A DNA stretch of 64,000 nucleotides. Source: Paraburkholderia sp. BL23I1N1. GTDB lineage: Bacteria > Pseudomonadota > Gammaproteobacteria > Burkholderiales > Burkholderiaceae. The stretch spans positions 5,890,001 through 5,954,000 of the forward strand of contig NZ_RAPV01000001.1 in assembly GCF_003610295.1 (NCBI RefSeq), read 5' to 3'. The position numbers and the translations under genes are program-made. The notes beneath the pieces were generated by a model. It was not told the DNA's origin. It made no database searches and saw nothing but the letters and a program-made list of their open reading frames with translations. This document shows, piece by piece, positions 1-8,624 of the stretch. Every line of letters begins with the position of its first letter. Within the stretch, counting starts at the first letter, position 1.

Positions 1-11
1 ATGAGACGCTT

Positions 12-1274
12 TTAACGCAACGCTTTCACCGCATCGGCTGTCACATCGGCAGGTTGGCCACCATACGATGCACGCAGGTAATTCGCGAGTTGCGCGAGTT
101 CCGTGTCGCTCAGTTGCACGGCGAAGCCCGGCATCTCCTGCATCCGTTCGAGGCCCGGGAAATCCTGTGCGCCAATGCCGTCGAGCATCGCCACAATCAG
201 GTTATGCGCATCGCCTTGACGCACTGTCGAGTTGCCGTGCATCGGCACCGCGACGTGCGGTTTGCCCTCGCCGCCAAGGCCGTGACAGCCGGCACACACC
301 GCGAGATATACATTGCGCCCGGCCTCGAGTTGCGCAGCATCGGCGGAGACCGATTGCAACGGTTGCGGCGCCGGTGGCTGGTCGCCGAACAGATAGGTCG
401 ACATCGCGCGCAGATCGTCATGCGTCATGTACTGACTGCTCAGATGCACGACCGGATACATCTCGCCGAAGGCCGAGCCTTGCGGCGCGATGCCCGTCGC
501 GAAGAACGTCTGCAGGTCCGCAGCCGTCCAGCCACGCGCCGCCAAACCATGCGGCGTGATGTCCGGTGCGGCGATCCTGCCGAGTGCCGCGCCCGTTAGG
601 GGCTTCGCATCGTCGAGCTGGCCGAACTTGCCGCGCGGCGTATGGCATTCGGCGCAATGGCCAAGCGCGTTCGCCAGATAGCGTCCGCGATTCCAGTCGG
701 CGGTCTGGCCTTTCGATGCATCCGGCAACGCGTCCTTCAGGAACACCCAGTTCCAGAAGCGCACACCAAAACGCATGTTGAACGGGAACGACAGCTCGGG
801 TTCGTGGTTCGCCACGGCGGCCGGTTTCTGCGCCATCAGATACTTGTAGATGGCGTCGCTATCCGCGCGCGACAACTGACGATACGACGTGTACGGCATG
901 GCCGGATACAGCTGCTTGGTCGGCGTGACGCCGTCGTGCAGCGCCCTGTAGAAATCGTCCGCGCTCCAGTTGCCGATGCCGTGGTCCTTGTCCGGCGTGA
1001 TGTTGGTGCCGTAGAAGGTGCCGAACGGCGAAGCCAGCTTCACGCCACCGGCGAACGGCGCGCCGTCGGCCGTGGTGTGACAGGCGGCGCAGTCGGCGGC
1101 TTTCACGAGGTAACGGCCGCGCGCGAGCGGATCGGCGGCGGTGGATTGCGGGCCCAATGCGGCAGCGGCCTGCATCGCGACAGCGGAGTCGTCGTGTTTA
1201 CCGCAAGCACTGAGCAACGCAGCCGTACCGAGCAACAGCAGCGCGCGACGCACATTCATCGAGGGGCGCATCAT
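12..1274 (-). CDS. Triheme c-type cytochrome subunit of a molybdenum hydroxylase
   Basis: This 420-residue cytochrome passes electrons from the molybdenum hydroxylase encoded upstream to the respiratory chain in the periplasm. Three CXXCH heme-binding motifs are visible (CAACH, CAECH, CAGCH), one in each third of the protein, as in AdhB-type subunits of membrane-bound alcohol and aldehyde dehydrogenases. The N-terminus has a hydrophobic stretch ending in a lipobox-like LLSAC, so it is probably a lipoprotein. I chose the ATG at 1274 because it overlaps the stop of the 2Fe-2S gene (ATGA), which implies translational coupling; an in-frame extension to 1481 only shadows that gene. It is the third gene of a three-gene operon. 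The true substrate of the complex cannot be told from sequence. Confidence 0.9.
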   Translation of the reverse strand: MMRPSMNVRRALLLLGTAALLSACGKHDDSAVAMQAAAALGPQSTAADPLARGRYLVKAADCAACHTTADGAPFAGGVKLASPFGTFYGTNITPDKDHGIGNWSADDFYRALHDGVTPTKQLYPAMPYTSYRQLSRADSDAIYKYLMAQKPAAVANHEPELSFPFNMRFGVRFWNWVFLKDALPDASKGQTADWNRGRYLANALGHCAECHTPRGKFGQLDDAKPLTGAALGRIAAPDITPHGLAARGWTAADLQTFFATGIAPQGSAFGEMYPVVHLSSQYMTHDDLRAMSTYLFGDQPPAPQPLQSVSADAAQLEAGRNVYLAVCAGCHGLGGEGKPHVAVPMHGNSTVRQGDAHNLIVAMLDGIGAQDFPGLERMQEMPGFAVQLSDTELAQLANYLRASYGGQPADVTADAVKALR

Positions 1275-2035
1275 GCGGCTTCCTTCACGAGACCAGGCGT
1301 GGTCATCACGACTTCCTTCACGGCCTCGTAGTACCGCACGTAGCCCGTGCAACGGCAGATATGGTCGTTCAGCGCTTCGGTGATGGTTTGCTCGACCTGG
1401 TCTTTGCCGATCGGCTGACGCTTCAGGCATTCGATCAGCACGGTCGCCGCATTGACGAATCCGGGCGTGCAGTACCCGCACTGAAAACTGAAGTGTTCGA
1501 GAAACTTCTGCTGGATCGGCGACAGTTCGACGACTTCGCCTGCTTCGTTACGCTTCGCGTGGCCTTCGATCGTGCGGATGGTTTTGCCTTGGAAGAAATT
1601 CGCGCCCGTGATACAGGTGCGCACTTCTTCGCTGGTACCGTCCGGCTTGTCGACGATCACGACGCACGCGTGGCAGATGCCCTGGCCGCAGCCGAGCCGC
1701 GAACCGGTCAGATGCAGATACTCGTGCAGAAAATCGATCATCATCAGACCGGCGGGCACGTCGGTCGGGCCGACGATCTCGCCGTTCACCTTGACCGACA
1801 CGGGCAGTGTGCGGAAATGCGTCAACGGACGCTCGACCACGACCGCGGCCGGCGTGCTGGTGGCAACGCCGGCGGACACCGTCGCACCCAAGGCAGCGGA
1901 AGCCGGATTAGCGGCGGATGCGCCCGAGGCACCCGTAGTAGCGGATGCCGCGACAGCACCAGAGGCGCCAAAGACTTTGCCTGAGGCAACGGCGGAGCTC
2001 GCCGCATTAGCTGGAGTTTGAGTGGGGGCCGTCAT
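1271..2035 (-). CDS. (2Fe-2S)-binding small subunit of a molybdenum hydroxylase (IorA-like)
   Basis: This is the electron-transfer subunit of a xanthine dehydrogenase-family enzyme. The plant-type ferredoxin cysteines (CGQGICHAC) are followed by the C-terminal 2Fe-2S domain with CGYCTPG and CRCTGY, the order expected for isoquinoline 1-oxidoreductase and aldehyde oxidoreductase small subunits. Family members usually have about 150-170 residues, but this one has 254. The excess is an N-terminal tract of about 65 residues made almost only of Ala, Ser, Thr and Gly before the ferredoxin fold. The ATG at 2035 overlaps the stop of the large-subunit gene (ATGA), and the next gene overlaps in the same way, so all three are probably translated together. 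Confidence 0.9.
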   Translation of the reverse strand: MTAPTQTPANAASSAVASGKVFGASGAVAASATTGASGASAANPASAALGATVSAGVATSTPAAVVVERPLTHFRTLPVSVKVNGEIVGPTDVPAGLMMIDFLHEYLHLTGSRLGCGQGICHACVVIVDKPDGTSEEVRTCITGANFFQGKTIRTIEGHAKRNEAGEVVELSPIQQKFLEHFSFQCGYCTPGFVNAATVLIECLKRQPIGKDQVEQTITEALNDHICRCTGYVRYYEAVKEVVMTTPGLVKEAA

Positions 2036-4860
2036 GCGAGCACCTTCTGAATACGTTGCGGGGTAACCGGCAGGTCGGTAAAGCGATGGCCGATCGCGTG
2101 CGCGATACCGTTCACGATGGCACCGACCACCGGAATCATCACCACTTCGGCGATGCCCTTCGGCGGGTCGGTCTCGGTCAGCGGCGGCAGCACCTCGCCG
2201 GTCTGGGTCCAGACGGCGACATCGGTTGCGCGCGGCAAGTGGTAGCGATTGAAGTTCCACGTGCCGTTGCCCGGGCCGTCCTCATAGAGCGGCAAATACT
2301 CGTGCAGCGCGTGGCCGATGCCCATTGCGAGCCCGCCTTGCAACTGACCCGACACGAGTTGCGGCGAGAGCTGATTGCCGCATTCCATGATCGAGTGATG
2401 CGCGAGCAGGTCCACCTTGCCGCTCGCTTCATGCACCGACAACTCGACCAGCGTGCCAACCGCGCTGTAGTACGTAACGGCCGCGTTATTGCGCTGAACC
2501 GGCGGAATAAACACACGCTGACGATCGAGCACGCCGTAATGGTTCGGCGTGGTTTGCAGTTTCCTTTTATCGGCGGAAGCGTTGTCGCCGTAACGAACCG
2601 CAAGCCCGTCGAGCGGCAAACGCTCGACGCTGCCGTCAATCTCGAAGTCCGCTTCAGTCCATTGCCAGCGATTGAACACGTGCACAGTCGCGCCCGTAAC
2701 CAGGCCCAACTCGTGTGCCTTCTTCGCAAGCTGTTCGAACGGCAGCGCTTCGAGCCCCGCCGCGGACAGCTTGCCCTCGACCCAACGCGCGTCCTCGATT
2801 CGCACCACCAGCGGCGCGGCTTGACCACCACCGCCACCCTGGCTCCAGATCGCCATTGCCGCCGGCCACAAGCCATGGGCGAAGACGACGCGCGCCGCCT
2901 CGCGGGTGCTGTGCGTGAAGTAGAACGCCGAATTCGTCGCGCTCGACGGCGACGCATAACCCGGCGACCAGCGCGGATTCGCGGCCAGCTTGTCCTGGTC
3001 CGCTTGCGACATCATGTACGGATCGCCGCTCGTGACGACCGGCAGATCCGGCCAATCGGTGATTGCCACGTGCACGTCGGTAGCCGGCATGCCGAGCCAC
3101 TTCGCGACCGCGATCGCCTGCGAGGTCGACATGCCGGTGCCGATTTCGGCAGCCGTATGTTGCAGACTGATCTTGCCGTCCGCGCCGAACTCGACCTTCG
3201 CGAACGAGGTTTCCGCGCCCGTGCCGAAGTCCTTCTGCACACACGCAAAACCGACGCCGTAGCGCTTGCCCGGATGCGCGGCTTCGAACTCGGCTTTACG
3301 CTTCGCCCGATTCACCCACAGCGGATGAACCTTCGCCTTCTGTAACACATCGTCGACGCGAATCGCGCCGGCGGGCACCGCGCCCTGCGTGTTTTTCATG
3401 CCCGAACGCAGCGCGTTTTTCAGGCGGAAGTCGATCGGATCGACATTCAGCTGCGCGGCGATTTCGTCGACCATCATCTCGGTCGCGGCCATGCTTTGCA
3501 GCGTGCCGTAGCCGCGCGCCGAACCGGCGTCGATCGCGCGCGAAGCGACGGCCACCGCCGAGAGATCGTTCTTCGGGAAGTAATAGATCGATTGCGCAGC
3601 CGTCGCGCCGACCATCGCCACCGACGGCGAGAAGTTGCAACGACCGCCGCCGTCCGCTTCCATCTCGGCCTTGAACGATTGCATCAGACCGGTGTTCTTA
3701 TCGACGGCGATCCGGTAGTTCATCTTGAACGCATGGCGTTTCAACGACGTCTGGAACTGCTCATAGCGATCGTTGGCGAGACGCACCGGGCGACCCTCCG
3801 CATACATCGCGCAGACGAGGCCGTAGAACGGCACGTTGAAGTGATCCTTCGAACCGTAGCCCACCGTATAGCACGGGTGAATGAACAGGTTCTTCACCGG
3901 GAACGCGCACTTCGCGACCATGCCGGCGGCACTGTCGGCGACTTCCGACGGCGCCTGGGTCGGCACGACCATGTGCAGCGATTGCGTTGCCGCGTCGTAC
4001 CAGCAGTTCGCGTTGTCGGGTTCGAGCGCGGCCGTGTCGATCGACTGCGTGTTGTACTCGCGTTCCAGCACGAGCCAGTCCGCCGACGGATGATCCAGTT
4101 CCTGCCGGATCTGGCCGGCATGGAACATGCCCTGCTCGTCGAGCTTGCCGTGTTCGACGCCGTCGGGCCACACCGGCTGGTGCTTGCGCATCATGCTCGG
4201 GAACACCGGCGCGTCTTTCAGGCTGGAGAAGATGTCGTCGTCATGCGGCGTCTTGCCGCCGACGCGCACAAAGCGGAACGTGCCCCACGGATCGCGTTCG
4301 AGCGGCCCCGTTTGCGCACCGTAACGGATGATCTGATCCTGGAACTTCAGTTTGTCTTTCGCGAAACGGAAGCGCGCGAAGTCGTGATAGATCAGGATCG
4401 CAACCGCCTGGCCGAGATACGCGGGCGTCTTGCCCGGCGGCAACAACATATCGTCGCCGTAGAAGGCCGGGAAGATCAGGCCGTCACGCGACAGATCGGC
4501 CGCCGTGACCACGCGGTCAGGCTTCAGTTCGTCGCCGAGCAGCGTCAGGTCGAAGCCTTCATAGCTGCGGTCGGCTTGCGTCGTGCGCAGGATGAAGGCG
4601 TGCGACTGTTGCTGCGGCCAATGCGGCATGTCGGCGGCGCGGATGTCGCGCGCGAACACTTTGGAGCCGGTCACTTTGGCGATCCCGTCGATACGGAATT
4701 TCGCCTGCCCGTTGGCGGCGTTCCACTGAACCGGCGTCAGAATTTTTTCTTCGAACAACGCAGCGAATGCGCGGCTGCCCATCGGCGCGATATACACCGA
4801 TACACCCGCCAACACGCTGGCCTTCAGAAAACTACGACGCGAAAGGTCGAGTTTCCCCAT
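2032..4860 (-). CDS. Molybdopterin-binding large subunit, xanthine dehydrogenase family (IorB-like)
   Basis: This 942-residue catalytic subunit should hydroxylate an aldehyde or N-heterocycle at a molybdenum-cytosine-dinucleotide centre. The N-terminus carries a twin-arginine signal (SRRSFLKAS followed by a hydrophobic segment), so the folded enzyme is exported. The C-terminal half contains the glycine-rich cofactor loops and a GIAE sequence at the place of the family's GxGE catalytic glutamate. The start at 4860 is preceded by AGGAG at good spacing; the longer reading to 4917 lacks this. It is the first gene of the operon with the 2Fe-2S and cytochrome subunits. The subunit set resembles membrane-associated aldehyde dehydrogenases of acetic acid bacteria and Burkholderia, but the substrate is unknown. 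Confidence 0.9.
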   Translation of the reverse strand: MGKLDLSRRSFLKASVLAGVSVYIAPMGSRAFAALFEEKILTPVQWNAANGQAKFRIDGIAKVTGSKVFARDIRAADMPHWPQQQSHAFILRTTQADRSYEGFDLTLLGDELKPDRVVTAADLSRDGLIFPAFYGDDMLLPPGKTPAYLGQAVAILIYHDFARFRFAKDKLKFQDQIIRYGAQTGPLERDPWGTFRFVRVGGKTPHDDDIFSSLKDAPVFPSMMRKHQPVWPDGVEHGKLDEQGMFHAGQIRQELDHPSADWLVLEREYNTQSIDTAALEPDNANCWYDAATQSLHMVVPTQAPSEVADSAAGMVAKCAFPVKNLFIHPCYTVGYGSKDHFNVPFYGLVCAMYAEGRPVRLANDRYEQFQTSLKRHAFKMNYRIAVDKNTGLMQSFKAEMEADGGGRCNFSPSVAMVGATAAQSIYYFPKNDLSAVAVASRAIDAGSARGYGTLQSMAATEMMVDEIAAQLNVDPIDFRLKNALRSGMKNTQGAVPAGAIRVDDVLQKAKVHPLWVNRAKRKAEFEAAHPGKRYGVGFACVQKDFGTGAETSFAKVEFGADGKISLQHTAAEIGTGMSTSQAIAVAKWLGMPATDVHVAITDWPDLPVVTSGDPYMMSQADQDKLAANPRWSPGYASPSSATNSAFYFTHSTREAARVVFAHGLWPAAMAIWSQGGGGGQAAPLVVRIEDARWVEGKLSAAGLEALPFEQLAKKAHELGLVTGATVHVFNRWQWTEADFEIDGSVERLPLDGLAVRYGDNASADKRKLQTTPNHYGVLDRQRVFIPPVQRNNAAVTYYSAVGTLVELSVHEASGKVDLLAHHSIMECGNQLSPQLVSGQLQGGLAMGIGHALHEYLPLYEDGPGNGTWNFNRYHLPRATDVAVWTQTGEVLPPLTETDPPKGIAEVVMIPVVGAIVNGIAHAIGHRFTDLPVTPQRIQKVLA

Positions 4861-5263
4861 GGACTTCTCCTTTAGTGAACACAGCGGCAACCCGATAGCA
4901 GGACCAACGCGGAACACAGGCCGTCGCAGCGCGGGCGCATTCCAGCTTACACGCGGCGAACCTGCGCTAAACGGCTGTAATCCACGAGGGAGGTGTTCGA
5001 ACCGCAGGCGCTTGCGTGCGCCCGTGCGTACCGACGACGTGCAGCGGCCATCACCTCGGCTGCCGCAGTCGATCTGATTTACCTTGAACTACCGTGAGTT
5101 GCCTTATTTCCTGCCCTACAGAGGGCAAGGGCGGGAATTATCGCGCTGTTTAGACACATGGTGCGTCAATTTTTGTCTTTTATCTCGCAAATAACGGATC
5201 GGGTATGAATCATTATAAAAGCGGGTTTATGACGCTTCTTGTGCCACTTATTTTGCCGCTTAC
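4861..5263. other. Intergenic region upstream of the molybdenum hydroxylase operon
   Basis: This 403 bp stretch has no credible gene. It must hold the promoter of the minus-strand operon starting at 4860 and the 3' flank of the DeoR-type gene. A short perfect hairpin, TGCCCT-acag-AGGGCA, lies at 5112-5127. The part near 5165-5240 is clearly more AT-rich than its surroundings. Confidence 0.5.
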
Positions 5264-6020
5264 CTAGGCACGCAGAATCGTGATGCCCAATGCCTCGAAC
5301 GGCGCGGTAAGCGCCTCTGGCGTGTGCCGCTCGACGACGATCGTGCTGGCCGCCGACACCTCCGCGATCTTGTACGCCGACGCCGCGTTGAGTTTTTTCC
5401 GCCGACGCTAGCACCACCGTTTCCGCCGCATGTTCCGCGAGCGCGCGTTTAACGTAGGCCTCCTCCATATCGCCGGTGCTTAGACCCGCTTGCGGATGCA
5501 CGCCGGTCGCGCCCATGAAATAGAGGTCGGCGCGAATGTGACTGAGTGATTCGATGGCCGCCGCGCCCACGTTGACCATCGAATGCCGGAACAGCCGTCC
5601 GCCGATCATGATGACCTCGAGTTCCGTGTGCTCCGCGAGTTCGACGGCGATGCTCGGACTATGCGTGACGATCGTTGCCCGCAAGTCTCGCGGCAGATGA
5701 CGCGCCAGTTGCACGGCCGTCGTGCCGCCGTCGACGAACGCAATCTGGCCGCGCCCGATCAGGCCCGCCGCCGCCCGGCCGATTGCCGCCTTCGACGCCG
5801 ATTCGATCTGCTCGCGCCCGGCAAAATCCACCGCCGCCGGCGACGCCGGCAACGCCCCGCCATGCACGCGCTGAAGGTGCCCCTCGGCGGCAAGCTCGCG
5901 CAAATCGCGCCGGATGGTGTCCTCGGAGACGTCGAACGCCGCGCTCAAGGTTTTCGCGATCACCTGACCGTCCCGCTTGAGTGCTTCAAGGATCAACTGT
6001 TTTCTTTGCGATGTGAGCAC
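5264..6020 (-). pseudogene. DeoR/GlpR-family transcriptional regulator with a frameshift
   Basis: The N-terminal part shows a DeoR helix-turn-helix (TSQRKQLILEALKR, SEDTIRRDLRELAAEG, RVHGGAL) followed by the sugar-phosphate-sensing DeoRC domain (VDGGTTAVQLARHL, MIGGRLFRHSM). The normal reading is lost after VLASAEK at a run of six T at 5393-5398. Removing one base restores a typical family ending (LNAASAYKIAEV through ALGITILRA) and a stop at 5264. Without correction the frame runs on to 5166 with unrelated sequence. I place the start at the GTG at 6020, where family similarity begins. The gene may be broken in the organism, or the homopolymer may be a sequencing error. It is divergent from the Nudix gene, with repeats between them. 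Confidence 0.8.
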
Positions 6021-6051
6021 GGCGGCAGTCCCGTCAGCAGGTTGGACAATT

Positions 6052-6088
6052 TGCACGAAATTTCTTGTTTTTGCACGATACTGCACGA
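6052..6088. promoter_or_regulatory. Phased TGCACGA direct repeats, candidate DeoR-type operator
   Basis: TGCACGA occurs three times on the plus strand, at 6052-6058, 6072-6078 and 6082-6088. The steps are 20 and 10 bp, so the copies lie on one DNA face. They sit between the divergent DeoR-type regulator and the Nudix hydrolase, where an autoregulatory operator is expected. DeoR-family proteins often bind repeated short sites. Assignment to this regulator is inference. Confidence 0.45.
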
Positions 6089-6157
6089 TACCATGAATTG
6101 CATGCGGTGCAGACCGCATTTCCCAACACGACCAGATGCGAGGACAGGAGGCGAGTC

Positions 6158-6757
6158 ATGAACGAAATTGCCGGGCGGGTGCGGATTGTCGACGTGAAAG
6201 TGCTATCGGACGACTGGTACGTGTTGAAGAAAACCACCTTCGACTACCAGCGCGCGGACGGCAGCTGGCAGCGCCAGAGTCGCGAAACCTACGATCGCGG
6301 CAACGGCGCGACGCTGCTGCTATACGACGCGCGCCGCCGCACGGTGGTGCTGACGCGGCAGTTCCGCCTGCCGGCATTCGTCAACGGACATCACGGTATG
6401 CTGATCGAGGCGCCGGCAGGCCTTCTGGAGGCGGCTTCGCCCGAGGAACGCATCCGCGCCGAAGTCGAAGAGGAAACCGGCTACCGCGTGCATGACGTGC
6501 GCAAGGTATTCGAAGCCTTCATGAGCCCGGGGTCGGTGACGGAAAAGCTGCATTTTTTCGTCGCCGAATACGACGCGGTGGCAAAGGTCGGCGCGGGCGG
6601 CGGGATTGCCGACGAAGGTGAAGATATCGAAGTGCTGGAACTGCCGGTGGACGAAGCGCTGGCGATGGTCGAGCGCGGCGAGATCGTCGACGGAAAGACC
6701 ATCATGTTGCTGCAGTACGCAAAGTTGAATCTGTTCGGCGCGAAGGCGGCAGCTTGA
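6158..6757 (+). CDS. Nudix hydrolase, ADP-sugar/GDP-mannose pyrophosphatase type (NudK-like)
   Basis: This 199-residue protein should cleave a nucleoside diphosphate sugar to NMP and sugar phosphate. The Nudix region reads APAGLLEAASPEERIRAE followed by VEEETGY, which keeps the metal-binding glutamates (EVEEETG), although the canonical RE is AE. The N-terminus (VKVLSDDWYVLKKTTF) and the downstream FMSPGSVTEKLHFFVAEYD segment match the NudK/ADP-ribose pyrophosphatase subgroup. The ATG at 6158 follows an AGGACAGGAGG Shine-Dalgarno; the longer frame from 6065 would start inside the operator region. It is divergent from the DeoR-type regulator and may be its target. Confidence 0.88.
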   Translation: MNEIAGRVRIVDVKVLSDDWYVLKKTTFDYQRADGSWQRQSRETYDRGNGATLLLYDARRRTVVLTRQFRLPAFVNGHHGMLIEAPAGLLEAASPEERIRAEVEEETGYRVHDVRKVFEAFMSPGSVTEKLHFFVAEYDAVAKVGAGGGIADEGEDIEVLELPVDEALAMVERGEIVDGKTIMLLQYAKLNLFGAKAAA

Positions 6758-7060
6758 CGGTCACTCTTCAGGATCGCCGCGACGGGCATAAACGCTGACA
6801 CACAACGTAGCGAGCGCCCTGCCGCCGCTACGGTTGTTCTGTCAGCGTCCTGGCCGCGCGCCGGCCATTTCAGACTGATCCCGCACGACATTAGGAAAAG
6901 GACGATAGGCTGAAGAACGTCAAAAAAATATCCTTACGGGTCCTTTAAAGCCGGCCTTACTGCCAAAGCAAGACCGGTCTTTAAACAGAAAAACCATTTC
7001 CGTCAGTTTATTTTTTTACTTCGCCGGCTCGGCAAAGCCGGCGAATGATTTGAGGTTCAA
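6758..7060. other. Intergenic region with two hairpins
   Basis: This 303 bp stretch separates the Nudix gene from the small membrane protein and has no credible gene. It holds an imperfect hairpin around 6940-6985 (arms built on TTTAAAG and CTTTAAA), which could end the Nudix transcript, and a perfect hairpin at 7020-7045 listed separately. The stretch between them is AT-rich. Confidence 0.5.
7020..7045 (+). promoter_or_regulatory. Perfect 10-bp stem hairpin before a small membrane protein gene
   Basis: TTCGCCGGCT and AGCCGGCGAA pair perfectly around a 6-nt loop, ending 15 nt before the GTG at 7061. No U-tract follows, so it is not a typical terminator. It could be a 5'-leader structure affecting translation of the next gene or an operator. 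Function is unproven. Confidence 0.4.
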
Positions 7061-7390
7061 GTGGATTCTCTTAATTCAGCGAACAGATTCATGGGTGGAG
7101 TTTTTTTCGGCGCCCTGGTCGCTGCAGTCGTGATGGTGTTGCTCTGCAATGCCGGCGATTTTTCGCCATTTATAGCGAAGCTGCATGCTTTGGAGCAGGT
7201 CATCCTGACCGCGCTCATCTCCATCGTTATTGTCGATGCCAAGCCATTGGCCTATAAAACCGTCTGGCGTGAACGCCGCTGCAGCTTCGTACTCGACGAA
7301 GATCTGAGCGCGCCGATTCGCGGCAGAACTTTCGGCATTCCCGCCGGCGTGGTCATCGGCATTCTGATTCAGAACTATGTGATGAACTGA
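7061..7390 (+). CDS. Small integral membrane protein, unknown function
   Basis: I do not recognise this 109-residue protein. It has a hydrophobic segment near residues 11-30 (MGGVFFGALVAAVVMVLL), a second near 45-58 (VILTALISIVIVDA) and a third at the C-terminus (GIPAGVVIGILIQNYVMN), with a charged loop (WRERRCSFVLDEDLS) between the last two. The start used is a GTG with a weak GAGG upstream; an ATG at residue 11 (7091) is an alternative. Codon use is less GC-rich than in neighbouring genes. It stands alone between a hairpin and the convergent porin gene. Confidence 0.55.
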   Translation: MDSLNSANRFMGGVFFGALVAAVVMVLLCNAGDFSPFIAKLHALEQVILTALISIVIVDAKPLAYKTVWRERRCSFVLDEDLSAPIRGRTFGIPAGVVIGILIQNYVMN

Positions 7391-7451
7391 ATCTGCCAAA
7401 TCTGCCGTGCTCGGCCAGAAATACCCCCGCTGTCTCGTCCTGCCGCCTTCC

Positions 7452-8624
7452 CTAGAACTTATGCCGTATCGCCGCGCGCACCACGACCTGCTTCGACGTC
7501 GATGACGGCGACTGGGTGCCGGGCGTAAAGGCCTCGTCAAGAATCGAATAAGTTGCGTCGCCGGTCACCTGCTGATATTCGCCCTGAATGTAGACGTCGG
7601 TCCGTTTGGACAGGTTGTAGTCCGCCATCAGGCCGAACGAATGAATCTTCGGCTTCACGCCGCCGCTCGAGGCGTCGTAGGTTTCCATCGTGTACACATA
7701 CTGCGCGCCCACGAACAGCATCGGCGAAATCTGATACTTGCCGTTCACCTCGAAGTTCTGATACTTCAGCGAGTTCAACAACACGCCCGGCGGCACGAGC
7801 GGCGTCACGCCGAGATAGCCGTTGCCGGTGGGGTTCAGATAGTTCGAGTTGGTGTACACGAAACCGGCCGTGGCCGGGCCGAAGGTATATGTGATGCCGC
7901 CGCCGAACACGCGCATGCGGGCGGCGATAAAGCTGGCGTCGTTCGCCGTGATCGCGCCGTTCGAGCCGTTGCCGGGGTTGTCGGCCTGCAGATACGCCGC
8001 GGCCACCAGCAGTCCGCCATAGACGTACTGGCCGCCGAAACTGTACGCGCGGTTATTGGCGAAGCCGGTGTCATTGCTGAAGCTGTAGACGCCGCCGAAC
8101 TGGAAGCCCGAGATCGTCGGGCTAGTGTACTTGACGCTGTTGTCGAGGCGAAATGAGTTGTCGGTGTTGTCGTTATCGTACGGATGCGAGAACAGATAGC
8201 CGGCCCAGTTGCCGTTGGCCGTCGTCTGCGCCAGAAAGTCGACCACCGAGTCGTACTGGCGGCCGAACGTCAATGTGCCGTATGGCTCCGAACTCAAGCC
8301 GACGAAGGCTTGGCGGCCGAACATCCGGCCGCCCTGGTTGAGCCGCCCGGAACTGACGTCGAAGCCATTTTCCAGCTGGAAGATCGCCTTCAGGCCACCG
8401 CCCAGTTCCTCGGCGCCTTTCAAGCCCCAGCGGCTGCCTTGCGCATAGCCGCTCGCGAGTTCATAGACATGGCCGTGGCCGACATTGTTGGTGTAGTTGA
8501 TGCCTTCATCGAGTACGCCGTACAGCGTCACACTCGTCTGGGCAAAAGCAGAGGGGGAGAAAATAGCTAACGAAGCGGCGGACAAAGCAGTGGAGACAGC
8601 CAGCGCGAACACTTGCTTGTTCAT
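7452..8624 (-). CDS. Gram-negative trimeric porin (Burkholderia OmpC-like)
   Basis: This 390-residue outer membrane protein should form a general diffusion pore. It begins with a Sec signal peptide ending SAFAQ, followed by SVTLYGVLDEGINYTNN, the typical opening strand of betaproteobacterial porins. The L3-like region has FGRQAFVGLSSEPYGTLTFG, and the last residue is phenylalanine (AIRHKF), the normal signal for BAM-dependent assembly. Length fits the family. It is monocistronic, with a long divergent promoter region on its 5' side. Confidence 0.93.
   Translation of the reverse strand: MNKQVFALAVSTALSAASLAIFSPSAFAQTSVTLYGVLDEGINYTNNVGHGHVYELASGYAQGSRWGLKGAEELGGGLKAIFQLENGFDVSSGRLNQGGRMFGRQAFVGLSSEPYGTLTFGRQYDSVVDFLAQTTANGNWAGYLFSHPYDNDNTDNSFRLDNSVKYTSPTISGFQFGGVYSFSNDTGFANNRAYSFGGQYVYGGLLVAAAYLQADNPGNGSNGAITANDASFIAARMRVFGGGITYTFGPATAGFVYTNSNYLNPTGNGYLGVTPLVPPGVLLNSLKYQNFEVNGKYQISPMLFVGAQYVYTMETYDASSGGVKPKIHSFGLMADYNLSKRTDVYIQGEYQQVTGDATYSILDEAFTPGTQSPSSTSKQVVVRAAIRHKF

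Noticed and set aside
2056..3345. 429-codon plus-strand frame, with another at 3496-4875
   Set aside because: Both are antisense to the molybdenum hydroxylase large subunit and lack any recognisable domain.
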